A stretch of DNA of 42,153 nt from Synergistaceae bacterium (GTDB lineage: Bacteria; Synergistota; Synergistia; Synergistales; Synergistaceae): the NCBI GenBank assembly GCA_031289775.1, contig JAITOY010000015.1, positions 1 to 42,153 of the forward strand, in the 5' to 3' direction. The translations under genes were made by a program, and so were the position numbers. Shown here piece by piece: positions 1-7,023 of the stretch (position 1 is its first letter; the number at the start of each line of letters is the position of its first letter). The notes under the pieces are model-generated. The model made no database searches. It saw nothing but the letters and a program-made list of their open reading frames with translations, and was not told where the DNA came from.

Positions 1-555
1 CGCCTTGCCGACCTTGCCGTTTTCGTATTGTATTCTTACATTGTCGACGTGGGCCACGAGGCGCGCGACAGACCCGGCGCTCAGCTTCGCCATGTCCTCG
101 GCCCGAAGCACGGAGTACATGGCGCCAGCCACCGACTGGCTCAAGTCTTGGAGCGTTTTCCTCATGGATTCTTTTTTCGATTCGTACTCGCTTTCGGCCC
201 GGTCGATCATATTGGTTATCACTCCTCCTGTATAAAGAGGATATGTCGCCTTGATGGCATTCGAGTACGATTTTTGAGAGCTTTGGCCGCCGTACTTGTC
301 AAAATCCATATAATCCACATACACGGACGAGTGCGCCGCGCTCACTGTAATTCCGCGGGCCCTGTGGGCCTGGCGCCTCGACTCGTTGGCGATGGCAACG
401 TCCGACTCGGCGATTCCTACGATACCGTTGTTGGCGACTGCGAGTTCAACGGCCCGCGCCATATCGATCTCTAACGTTTCGCAGGACGCCTGGGACGCCG
501 TCAGCGACAGAACAGACAACGCAATAAAAAAAATTTTTCGGCGCCGCAAACCCAT
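1..555 (-). CDS. TolC-family outer membrane efflux protein, N-terminal part (runs off the left edge)
   Basis: Reading the minus strand from the ATG at 555 gives an open frame of 185 codons to the window edge, so the gene is partial. The first ~25 residues form a signal peptide (basic MGLRRRK, hydrophobic core, then ASC). Next comes LEIDMARAVELAVANNGIV, the usual opening of TolC-family helical repeats (family pattern: LxxAixlAlxxN). Around residue 105 is YPLYTGGVITNMIDRAE, matching the conserved start of the periplasmic helix (xPlfxGG). An AAGGAG ribosome site lies 8 nt upstream. TolC-family proteins form the outer-membrane duct of tripartite efflux or type I secretion systems; the partners would lie to the left, out of view. 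Presence implies an outer membrane. Confidence in the family is good; the substrate is unknown. Confidence 0.82.
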   Translation of the reverse strand, partial: MGLRRRKIFFIALSVLSLTASQASCETLEIDMARAVELAVANNGIVGIAESDVAIANESRRQAHRARGITVSAAHSSVYVDYMDFDKYGGQSSQKSYSNAIKATYPLYTGGVITNMIDRAESEYESKKESMRKTLQDLSQSVAGAMYSVLRAEDMAKLSAGSVARLVAHVDNVRIQYENGKVGKA

Positions 556-923
556 GCCTGCTTCTCCTTACGCTCATAATGCGCGATCCGCCTGTTTGTC
601 CACAGGGACTCCGACTCTGACAGACCTCGCGCAATTCACTTTATCTTAGCGTATACTATAACTGTTTCAATTGCAAGCCCTCAGCGCCATCCTCGCGCCA
701 CAAGATTGAAGTAGAAACTACTTCTTTATCAAAATACCTCTTTTAGAGGGTATAATCGGTCACATGAGGGTTGCGATTGACAATCCTTGTTTATGAAGGT
801 TTATGGAGCGTGAAGGCGGGTTCAAAATTTGACGCCCAAAATATCTGATGTGTAGTCTTTAAAAACTTGGCGATATAGCGGCTCAGAGGGACGATGATAT
901 GATGAACGCGGGTAGGGGCAATC
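556..923. other. Intergenic region between divergent tolC-like and EamA genes
   Basis: No convincing gene is seen. For the plus strand, TATAAT at 751-756 is a good -10 but has no clear -35. A perfect 7-bp inverted repeat (GAAGTAG-aaa-CTACTTC, 708-724) lies just upstream and could be an operator. For the minus strand, an AT-rich stretch at 640-676 (TTGCAA, TTGAAA, TATAGT, TATACG) could hold the tolC-like promoter, but spacings are poor. The leader from the TATAAT box to the EamA start would be about 160 nt. Confidence 0.4.
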
Positions 924-1859
924 ATGACATTCAATGGCGGCGCCATGAGCGGCGGCCCTGAAAAACATGTCTCTAAGATACTGATCGTCGCCTGTTACTT
1001 TGCCATATATTTCATCTGGGGATCGACGTATCTCGCTATAAGTTTGTCGATAAAGACCACCCCGATATTTTTGGCGAGCGCGATAAGATTCGTCGCGGCC
1101 GGCGGCGCCCTTCTTTTAATCGCGCGGTTCAGGGGCGCTCGAAAACCTAGCCGTCCAAACCTCGTTATCGCGTTTAAAAGCGGGATGTTGGCTTTTTTTG
1201 TTTCGTTCGGACTTCTGTCATGGGCAGAAAAAATATTGCCGAGCTCGACGGCGGCTCTGATAATAGCGCTTGAACCGGCGTGGTTCCTTCTGTTCGACTG
1301 GCTGTTTTTTCTGGGCCCAAAACCCGGAAGGCGGATCATTTTTTCTCAGCTCGTCGGCATGACCGGCTGCGCCGTCCTTGTATTTGGGGAGGGCTCGTCG
1401 ACGTATGGCGGAGCGTCCGCCGCCGGTTATGCGCTCTCTGCCGCGGCTGTGACACTGAGCGGATTTGCATGGGTATACGGGGCGCTGCTCGCGTCAAAAT
1501 CGCCTGAATCGCACAAAGATTCCGCGATGGCCTCCGGTTTGCAGATGATGTGCGGCGGTTTGATATTCGCGGTTCTTTCGGTCTGTATGGGAGATTTATC
1601 GCGCACGACGCAGATCTCGACAGAGTCCTGGCTCGCCCTGCTCTACCTGATCGTTTTTGGATCCGTCGCGGCGTATTCGGCATATATAGCGCTTCTCCGC
1701 TCCCAGCCGACGTCGAAGGTGTCCACACATTCGTTCATAAACCCTATAGTGGCTGTCTTCCTGGGTTGGGCTGTCGCGGGAGAGGCTGTGACGATCTACA
1801 CGGCGATAGCCGGCTTCCTGATAGTTCTCTCCGTGGCCGGAATCATACGCCAGAATTAA
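924..1859 (+). CDS. EamA/DMT-superfamily transporter (YedA-like)
   Basis: A 311-residue inner-membrane protein of about ten hydrophobic segments made of two EamA repeats (about residues 18-155 and 165-310). The first segment carries YFIWGSTYLAI, typical of the YedA branch of the drug/metabolite transporter superfamily; the second repeat has SFINPIVAVFLGW, the standard end motif before the ninth helix. Members export amino acids or other small metabolites; the substrate cannot be told here. GGGG at 914-917 precedes the ATG at 924; an in-frame ATG at 945 is possible but has no ribosome site. It is a single gene, divergent from the tolC-like gene. Confidence 0.85.
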   Translation: MTFNGGAMSGGPEKHVSKILIVACYFAIYFIWGSTYLAISLSIKTTPIFLASAIRFVAAGGALLLIARFRGARKPSRPNLVIAFKSGMLAFFVSFGLLSWAEKILPSSTAALIIALEPAWFLLFDWLFFLGPKPGRRIIFSQLVGMTGCAVLVFGEGSSTYGGASAAGYALSAAAVTLSGFAWVYGALLASKSPESHKDSAMASGLQMMCGGLIFAVLSVCMGDLSRTTQISTESWLALLYLIVFGSVAAYSAYIALLRSQPTSKVSTHSFINPIVAVFLGWAVAGEAVTIYTAIAGFLIVLSVAGIIRQN

Positions 1860-1939
1860 GAGCCGCCTGGCGCCATTGACAGCCGGGCGAGAAATTATTT
1901 AGGTGATACACGCGAAAAACTAAGCTAATTTTAATGAGC

Positions 1940-1968
1940 TTTACAGTTGCCGCTAATGGCTTTATTAT
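1940..1968 (+). promoter_or_regulatory. Probable sigma-70 promoter of the chemotaxis receptor gene
   Basis: TTTACA (1940-1945), a 17-nt spacer, then TATTAT (1963-1968); expected start near 1975, about 33 nt before the chosen start codon. GCCGCTAA at 1949-1956 resembles a sigma-28 -10 box, but no matching -35 is found at the right distance. Confidence 0.55.
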
Positions 1969-2007
1969 TCTGTAATATATTTAATCCACGACTTGGAGTG
2001 GTTAAAA

Positions 2008-3735
2008 TTGAAGAACCTCAGTACAAAGGCGAAATTAATCCTGAGTTTTGCTGCAATTTTTTTGGTCAACGTTTTCTTCGGGCTTTACGCTATACGCTCT
2101 GTTTCGGTAGTCAACGGAAGGGTCATCGAGGCGAACAGTTGGACCGAGGGAATTGCCCAGCTCGGCGAGCTCTTGGATAACGTCTCGTCCGTCAGGCGGT
2201 CTGACCTGAGCTACATCCTCCAGACGGACGAAGCGAACAAATCGAGTACCATGCGGCGCAGGGACGAGGCGATAAAAGGCGCGGACGATATCATGAACGT
2301 ATATAAATACGAGGTCGAGACGATCCCTTATGACACGGAGGAGCAGAGGAAGGAAGATCTGTACGCCATCAATGTAATAATGGACGCGTGGAAATCGTAC
2401 CTCAATTTGTCTCAAACGATAATCCGCGACAGCGACGAGGGCAGGCCAGACCACGCCGTAACCCTGCTGAACGGCGAATCGCTGCGATTGTACGACGAGC
2501 TGGACGCGGCGATGAATTTCCTCATAGATTTCAACGAGGAGGGCTGCGCGGAGGTGACGCGAATGAGCGAAGCCATATATCGCGCTACGAGGCGCAACAT
2601 AATAGCGATACTCGTCGCGACCAGCATCTTCTCTGTGGGGATCCCGATTTTTCTCGTCGGCGGCATAAAGAGGTCGATCGACGAACTGCTTCGCGTCTCA
2701 AAGGCGCTCGGAGAGGGAAACTTGCGCGTTGCTTCTGACATAGAGTCCGGGGACGAATTCGGGCTGCTCTCGCGGGAGTATAACCTGACGATATCCAGCA
2801 TCAAATCTCTCATAAAAAGTATGCAGGGTACCGCGGAAAATCTAGCCGGGGCCGCGAACGAATTTCGCGAGAGCGCCGACCGCTCGTCGTCCGGCACGGA
2901 ATTGATAGCGCGCAGCGTTGGCGGCGTCTCACGGCAGTCCGAAAGGCAACTCTCGGAGATAGAGTCAGTAACGGCCATGATAAACGGAGTGGCTGGCGCG
3001 ATCTCCGATATGACGAGAAAAATAGACTCCATAGCCCAGGGCGCCGCCGAATCCGTGACCATCGCAAGGGAGGGCGGGGAGTCGATGAAAAGGGCCGTCG
3101 CTCAGATGAACGTTATCGAGTCGGCCGTAAACACATCGTCGCGGGTCGTGACCGCTCTGGGTGAGAGGTCTGGGGAAATAGGCCGGATCGTAGAGGCTAT
3201 CTCCGGCATATCGAGCCAGACGAACCTTCTGGCGCTTAACGCGGCGATAGAGGCCGCCCGCGCGGGGGAACAGGGGCGCGGATTCGCGGTCGTTGCCGAC
3301 GAGGTGAAAAAGCTCGCCGGCGAGTCGCAGACCGCGACGGAGGAGATAACGCGCCTCATCACCTCGATACAGGAGGAGACGTCGAAGGCTGTTGCGGCGA
3401 TGAACACCGGGCGTGATGAGGCCAAGAGGGGGTCGTCCGCCGTTAGCGACGGAGGACGGGCTTTCAGCGATCTGGCAGAGAGGTCGGTCAACAGTTCCGA
3501 GGGGCTTGCGAGCATCGCGGCCGCTATGCACGGGATGGCCTCTGAGACGTCCGGCATTGTCTCAGCAGTGCGCGGCGTTGCGGCCGCTGGCAGCGAGATA
3601 GCTCGCGACGCCGAGTCGATCGTGTCGGCTACTGAGGAACAATCGGCATCGATGAACGAGGTCTCGGAATCGTCGCGGGATCTGGCGAGGATAGCAAGGG
3701 AGATGCTCGACTCGGCTAAGCGCTTCTCAGTCTGA
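2008..3735 (+). CDS. Methyl-accepting chemotaxis protein
   Basis: Chemoreceptor of about 575 residues. Order: TM1 (about 9-27), a helical periplasmic sensor of the 4-helix-bundle type (about 28-195), TM2 (about 197-220), HAMP (about 222-275), and the long cytoplasmic signalling coiled coil. The receptor hairpin tip is seen ([20 protein letters not shown] followed by [12 protein letters not shown]), the CheA/CheW contact region. The C-terminus ends KRFSV with no NWETF-type tether. I prefer the TTG at 2008 (giving [14 protein letters not shown]) because GGAGTGG lies 6 nt upstream; an earlier in-frame TTG at 1993 has no ribosome site. The ligand is unknown. No che genes are in the window. Confidence 0.93.
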   Translation: MKNLSTKAKLILSFAAIFLVNVFFGLYAIRSVSVVNGRVIEANSWTEGIAQLGELLDNVSSVRRSDLSYILQTDEANKSSTMRRRDEAIKGADDIMNVYKYEVETIPYDTEEQRKEDLYAINVIMDAWKSYLNLSQTIIRDSDEGRPDHAVTLLNGESLRLYDELDAAMNFLIDFNEEGCAEVTRMSEAIYRATRRNIIAILVATSIFSVGIPIFLVGGIKRSIDELLRVSKALGEGNLRVASDIESGDEFGLLSREYNLTISSIKSLIKSMQGTAENLAGAANEFRESADRSSSGTELIARSVGGVSRQSERQLSEIESVTAMINGVAGAISDMTRKIDSIAQGAAESVTIAREGGESMKRAVAQMNVIESAVNTSSRVVTALGERSGEIGRIVEAISGISSQTNLLALNAAIEAARAGEQGRGFAVVADEVKKLAGESQTATEEITRLITSIQEETSKAVAAMNTGRDEAKRGSSAVSDGGRAFSDLAERSVNSSEGLASIAAAMHGMASETSGIVSAVRGVAAAGSEIARDAESIVSATEEQSASMNEVSESSRDLARIAREMLDSAKRFSV

Positions 3736-3766
3736 GGACGAACGTCGGCCAAACGTTTATTTTTAC

Positions 3767-5215
3767 CTAATACGCCTTCGCGAAGATGCAGCGGCGCGCG
3801 CCCTCTTTGCCGGTGTAGACGCATTTGCCTCTGCTTTCGTCCTCCGTCGGCATACAGCGTATTGTCGCGCCGCCTGTGGAGTCCTTTATGTCCTTTTCGT
3901 CGTCAGGCGAGCCGTCGAAGTACGCGCGAGCGAAACCGCCGTTTGTGTTTTTTCGGAAGAAGTCCTTCATCTCGTCGAGGCTCGACACGTCACGAGTGTT
4001 CTGCTCGCGGAAGGCGAGCGCCTTGTCGTACATGTTTTTCTGGATGTCGTCGAGGAGCTCCTTCACACGCGCCGGCGCAGCGTCGAACGAGACCTGCTCT
4101 TTTTTCGAGTTGTCGCGCCGGACTATCGTCACCCTGCTCTCATCGAACTCGCGCTCGCCAAGCTCGATACGAAGCGGTACGCCCCTCTGAAGGTGGTGAA
4201 AGAACCTGTCCCCCGGGCGCATGTGAAACTGTCTGTCGACGGCGACCCCAAGACAGCCAAGCGCCGCGTTCAGTTCATTCGACAGCTTCATGGCCGTCGG
4301 CGCCAGGCTGTCAGAGAGCTTCGCCTCGTCGCTCGATATGGGGATTATCGCCGCCTTGACCGGCGCGACGCGCGGCGGGAGTACGAGCCCGTCGTTGTCG
4401 CTGTGAGTCATTATGATGGCTCCGATCATCCTCGTAGAAGTTCCCCAACTTGTCGTCCACGCGTACTCTATCTTCCCGTTTTTGTCCTGGTACGTTATGT
4501 CAAACGCCTTTGCGAAGTTCTGTCCGAGGAAATGGCTCGTCCCGGCCTGAAGGGCCTTGCCGTCGCTCATCATGGCCTCACATGAGAACGTGTTGTCCGC
4601 TCCGGGGAAGCGCTCGTTCATGGATTTTTCGCCGTGGATTACCGGCAGAGCCAGGTTTTCCTGCATCATCCGCCTGTAGACGTCAAGCATGAGCATCGTC
4701 TCGGCGAGGGCTTCCTCCCTCGTCGCGTGCGCCGTGTGCCCCTCCTGCCACAGGAACTCCGATGTGCGGAGGAATAATCGAGGGCGTTTTTCCCAGCGCA
4801 TCACATTGCACCATTGGTTGATGAGTATCGGAAGGTCGCGCCACGACTGCACCCACTGGCTGTACATGTAGCCTATCACCGTCTCGGACGTCGGGCGGAT
4901 GACGTATGGCTCCTCGAGCTCCGAGCCGCCGGCGCGCGTCACGACGGCGCACTCTGGCGCGAAACCCTCGACGTGCTGGGCCTCCTTCTCCATGAACGAG
5001 TTCGGGATCAACAGCGGGAAGTAGGCGTTGACGTGTCCCGTCTCCTTGAACGCGCGGTCGAACACCGCTTGAATGTTCTCCCATATCCCGTACCCGTTCG
5101 GGCGCACGACCATACAGCCCCTTACCGGCGCGTTGTCCGCCAGTTCAGCTGCCCTGATCACGTCCTGATACCACTGCGAATAGTTTTTTTCCTTCGGCGT
5201 TATGTTTTTTGCCAC
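3767..5215 (-). CDS. proS: Prolyl-tRNA synthetase, archaeal/eukaryal type (ProS type 3)
   Basis: Charges tRNA-Pro with proline in the cytoplasm. 482 residues, the size of the short archaeal-like class, lacking the ~180-residue editing insertion of E. coli ProS. Class II motif 2 is visible (FLRTSEFLWQEGHTAHAT), as is motif 3 (TSWGTSTRMIGAIIMTHSDN). An anticodon-binding domain follows (from about residue 285), and then a C-terminal extension with Cys residues. The start is GTG at 5215, with GGGGGAG 5 nt upstream. It converges with the chemoreceptor gene (31 bp between stops). Type 3 ProS in a bacterium is known in several anaerobic lineages and fits the proposed host. Confidence 0.96.
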   Translation of the reverse strand: MAKNITPKEKNYSQWYQDVIRAAELADNAPVRGCMVVRPNGYGIWENIQAVFDRAFKETGHVNAYFPLLIPNSFMEKEAQHVEGFAPECAVVTRAGGSELEEPYVIRPTSETVIGYMYSQWVQSWRDLPILINQWCNVMRWEKRPRLFLRTSEFLWQEGHTAHATREEALAETMLMLDVYRRMMQENLALPVIHGEKSMNERFPGADNTFSCEAMMSDGKALQAGTSHFLGQNFAKAFDITYQDKNGKIEYAWTTSWGTSTRMIGAIIMTHSDNDGLVLPPRVAPVKAAIIPISSDEAKLSDSLAPTAMKLSNELNAALGCLGVAVDRQFHMRPGDRFFHHLQRGVPLRIELGEREFDESRVTIVRRDNSKKEQVSFDAAPARVKELLDDIQKNMYDKALAFREQNTRDVSSLDEMKDFFRKNTNGGFARAYFDGSPDDEKDIKDSTGGATIRCMPTEDESRGKCVYTGKEGARRCIFAKAY

Positions 5216-5372
5216 ACATACTCCCCCGTCTCAAGCGCATACTCTAGAAATAACAGTCTATATTATTTTTCAAAAACTAACAACAAACTTTGCTTATTCT
5301 GTACGAAGATAAAAAGAGGGCGAAGGGGTATGGCTTGACTAAAAAACTTCTGAAATCACGCTGCCGGCCGGT

Positions 5373-5450
5373 TATAAAATTGGCGGGGGTTTTGCTCGTA
5401 AAATTAATGCGCTTCAACTGCACAGGCTTTACGAGTTACCCCCGTTTTTT
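5373..5450 (+). ncRNA. Candidate short structured RNA with its own promoter and terminator
   Basis: CTGAAA (5350-5355), 17 nt, TATAAA (5373-5378) predicts a start near 5385. The transcript would be almost entirely one hairpin: CGGGGGT (5384-5390) pairs ACCCCCG (5438-5444), and CTCGTAAA (5395-5402) pairs TTTACGAG (5428-5435), with a ~25-nt apical loop. TTTTTT (5445-5450) follows directly. This may be a small RNA of about 65 nt, or just a rho-independent terminator for unseen transcription. No known RNA family is recognised. Confidence 0.3.
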
Positions 5451-5526
5451 AAATTTCCTTGGCCATCGCGAAAAAGGATATAGCTTCACGCCGGTTTCCG
5501 CATACGCAATACATTCATCAAAAAAT

Positions 5527-5551
5527 AAGCAGTTTGTTCGATTGCTTTTTT
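5527..5551 (+). terminator. Terminator-like hairpin
   Basis: AAGCAGT (5527-5533) pairs with ATTGCTT (5541-5547) with one G-U pair and a 7-nt loop, running into TTTTTT. It lies upstream of the lipoprotein gene with no plus-strand protein gene before it. Confidence 0.35.
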
Positions 5552-5670
5552 AAAATAAAAACGACCAAATTTTAACGAAATAGTGGTAATTTTTGTAGTC
5601 TTATGTTAATATTACATGTAAGTGAATCGCTTTTGTAAGCGAATTCATGCTTAAAATGGGGGTGTTTGAG

Positions 5671-5991
5671 GTGATTTCGAAACGCTGGTGTTATGTGCTG
5701 GTTTTGCTTCTGATTGCGATGTCCTTTGTTGTAATGTCCGGAGGTTGTGGCGGCAGCGGCAGCGGAGATGGTTCCGCGCAGCTGCGGCCGGACGATGATT
5801 CCAACCCCGGCGGCGATCCCGGCTCGGACGACGGCACTGGCGACGGCGACGATGCTGGCGACGGCACTGGCGACGACACAGGGGACGGCGACGGTTCTGA
5901 CGACGGGGACGCTGGCGATGACAACACAGGAGACGGCGACACAGGAGACGGCGACGCCTCCCAATCCCGCTATAAACCCGTGATAATTTGA
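5671..5991 (+). CDS. Asp/Gly-repeat putative lipoprotein
   Basis: Small secreted or surface protein of about 106 residues, function unknown. Residues 1-25 form a signal peptide ending in SGGC then GGSGSGDG, probably a non-canonical lipobox (Cys preceded by GG, but Ser at -3). The rest is almost only Asp, Gly, Thr, Asn and Ser in GDGT/GDDT/GDGD steps, strongly acidic, ending SQSRYKPVII. Such Asp/Gly repeats resemble calcium-binding or spacer segments, but there is no fold I can name. I choose GTG at 5671 because GGGGG lies 9 nt upstream; the ATG at 5647 has no ribosome site and would put an unusual extension before the signal peptide. The encoding DNA is itself a near-tandem repeat of GGCGACGGCGAC-like units. 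Confidence 0.6.
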   Translation: MISKRWCYVLVLLLIAMSFVVMSGGCGGSGSGDGSAQLRPDDDSNPGGDPGSDDGTGDGDDAGDGTGDDTGDGDGSDDGDAGDDNTGDGDTGDGDASQSRYKPVII

Positions 5992-6046
5992 GCGGTCAAA
6001 TGCTGTATCATCGCGGTGATGTCGCGCGCAAAAGGGCGGGTTGAAA

Positions 6047-6694
6047 ATGGGTTTTGTCAAAGATGGCAAGACGGCGTTTGTCACGAACGGGACTGACGAA
6101 AATTGCGCGAAGCTGTGTTGCGCGCTAGCCGTTCGGGGTTTTTCTGTGGCGTTTACTCACGAGGCGGACGCGGACGCGGCGTCGGATCTCGCCTCCCGGA
6201 TAGAGTCGGCCGGCGTCGCGGCGCTTCCGTTCGTCGTGAAAAATTTCGGCGCGGTTCGGTCGGAAGGTCTGCGGCTCGCCGAGGAACTTTCCGTCGCTGT
6301 AGTGGAGACCGCGGAGCGCTTCGGAGGCATCGACGCGCTGTTTTATTTCGCGCCTCCGGCAAGCGCGTCCGCCGCGATGCTGCTCGACCTCGACGATGAG
6401 GACTGGGATGTCGCGATGGACAGGGGCGCAAAGGGGTTTTTCCTGTCGTGCAAATACGCGCTGCCGTATCTTATAAGCCGAGAAGGCTCGAGCGTAACCG
6501 CTCTCGACGCCAGAGGCGCGGACGAGGACGGCGAAAAACCCGGTTTGGCCGATTTAGCGTCGAGAGAGGCGCTGAGAGTCGTCGTTGAAGACATCGCCGA
6601 CGAACTGTCCGCGTATGGTATCTCCACAGTCTACAAAAAAATTTCCGGCTATGGCTGGATCGATGAGTTGCTGGACTGCGAACCTGAGATTTGA
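6047..6694 (+). CDS. SDR-fold protein with lost active site (enoyl-reductase/SDR-like pseudoenzyme)
   Basis: 215 residues with the layout of a short-chain dehydrogenase: a first beta strand (TAFVT), helix and beta-2 (GFSVAFTH), an NNAG-like position replaced by FYFAPPAS, then WDVAMDRGAKGFFLSCKYALPYL as in the fourth helix of SDRs. The features needed for catalysis are missing: the TGxxxGIG cofactor loop reads TNGTDENCA, and the YxxxK pair is replaced by DLASR. So it probably does not act as an oxidoreductase. Start ATG 6047 is chosen because GGGCGGG lies 6 nt upstream; the TTG at 6041 touches the ribosome site. Its stop overlaps the -35 box of the serine operon promoter. Confidence 0.6.
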   Translation: MGFVKDGKTAFVTNGTDENCAKLCCALAVRGFSVAFTHEADADAASDLASRIESAGVAALPFVVKNFGAVRSEGLRLAEELSVAVVETAERFGGIDALFYFAPPASASAAMLLDLDDEDWDVAMDRGAKGFFLSCKYALPYLISREGSSVTALDARGADEDGEKPGLADLASREALRVVVEDIADELSAYGISTVYKKISGYGWIDELLDCEPEI

Positions 6695-6719
6695 CATGCC
6701 GGCTGAAAGATGGTATAAG
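6691..6719 (+). promoter_or_regulatory. Consensus sigma-70 promoter of the serine operon leader
   Basis: TTGACA (6691-6696), exactly 17 nt, then TATAAG (6714-6719). Transcription should start near 6726, about 300 nt before the first enzyme gene, leaving a long leader. The -35 overlaps the stop codon of the SDR-like gene. Confidence 0.85.
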
Positions 6720-6772
6720 TTCACGATCGACGTAAATTTAACAAATTGAGCGAGAGGGGGATTCGATTTTTA

Positions 6773-6889
6773 TGATTTCTGATTTACGCAAGTTTTCTTG
6801 TTGCAGTGGAATAGGACGGGCCTCCTCCGGCTCTTCGGCCGGAGTTTTTGGCTTTTTTGAAGGGTTCCACGCCTCGGTTTTGGGTTAGA
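6773..6889 (+). CDS. Ser/Gly/Cys-rich leader peptide
   Basis: A 38-codon frame, ATG 6773 to TAG 6887-6889, behind a strong ribosome site (GAGAGGGGGA, 6753-6762). The peptide has 8 Ser, 7 Gly and 2 Cys; the core (residues 9-24) reads SCCSGIGRASSGSSAG. These are the amino acids made from 3-phosphoglycerate through the pathway encoded immediately downstream, as expected of a regulatory leader peptide. It is unlike a functional protein: no hydrophobic core and no domain. The Ser codons UCC-UCC-GGC-UCU-UCG sit on the 5' arm of hairpin 1, so a ribosome paused there would prevent that hairpin. Confidence 0.6.
6826..6859 (+). terminator. Hairpin 1 inside the leader peptide frame
   Basis: CTCCGGC (6826-6832) pairs GCCGGAG (6839-6845), closing a short loop, followed by TTTTT (6846-6850) and, after GGC, TTTTTT (6854-6859). 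It has the form of a rho-independent terminator but lies within the leader reading frame. Confidence 0.65.
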
Positions 6890-6925
6890 GATTCACGGAG
6901 TTAAGCCAAGCGAAAGTTATCGAGA

Positions 6926-6959
6926 CGGGAGCCGGAGCGAACGGGCTCCCGGTTTTTTT
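6926..6959 (+). terminator. Terminator 2, upstream of the transaminase gene
   Basis: CGGGAGCC (6926-6933) pairs GGCTCCCG (6944-6951) with a 10-nt loop, followed by a seven-T run (6953-6959). It stands 37 nt after the leader stop codon and 65 nt before the first enzyme gene, on the same transcript, so it must be conditional or leaky if the operon is expressed from the promoter at 6691. Confidence 0.85.
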
Positions 6960-7023
6960 GGGGAAATTTTGTCAAAGCAAAGCGAACTTGTAGAATATGT
7001 TTTTTCTGGAGGAGGTCGTTTTT

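Larger units (their letters stand above)
5216..5670. other. Intergenic stretch with terminator-like hairpins, no convincing protein gene
   Basis: 455 bases between proS (leftward) and the lipoprotein gene (rightward), clearly more AT-rich than the neighbours. A TTG-initiated open frame at 5290-5553 has no ribosome site and a composition unlike local genes, so I do not call it. Two plus-strand hairpins followed by T runs (5384-5450 and 5527-5551) occur although no plus-strand protein gene precedes them; see the separate entries. Confidence 0.5.
6726..7023 (+). promoter_or_regulatory. Proposed transcription-attenuation leader of the serine operon
   Basis: Between the consensus promoter and the transaminase gene lie a short translated frame rich in Ser, Gly and Cys codons (6773-6889), a hairpin with T run inside it (6826-6859) and a second, classical terminator (6926-6959). 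CTCCGGCTC at 6826-6834 (5' arm of hairpin 1) is perfectly complementary to GAGCCGGAG at 6929-6937, which covers most of the 5' arm of terminator 2, so hairpin 1 and terminator 2 can be replaced by a long-range pairing. These are the parts of an amino-acid attenuator; which state leads to read-through cannot be settled by eye. Confidence 0.6.

Noticed and set aside
28..474. Plus-strand open frame of 148 codons
   Set aside because: It is the opposite strand of the TolC-like gene, which has signal peptide, ribosome site and family motifs.
1931..1956. Sigma-28 flagellar promoter before the chemoreceptor gene
   Set aside because: GCCGCTAA fits the -10 but the -35 (TTAA at 14 nt) is poor; a sigma-70 promoter overlaps with exact 17-nt spacing.
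5290..5553. 87-codon TTG-start frame in the 5.2-5.6 kb gap
   Set aside because: No ribosome site, crosses a terminator-like hairpin, no recognisable protein features.
6997..7023. Upstream ATG for the transaminase
   Set aside because: It lies before the strong GGAGGAGG site that serves ATG 7024.
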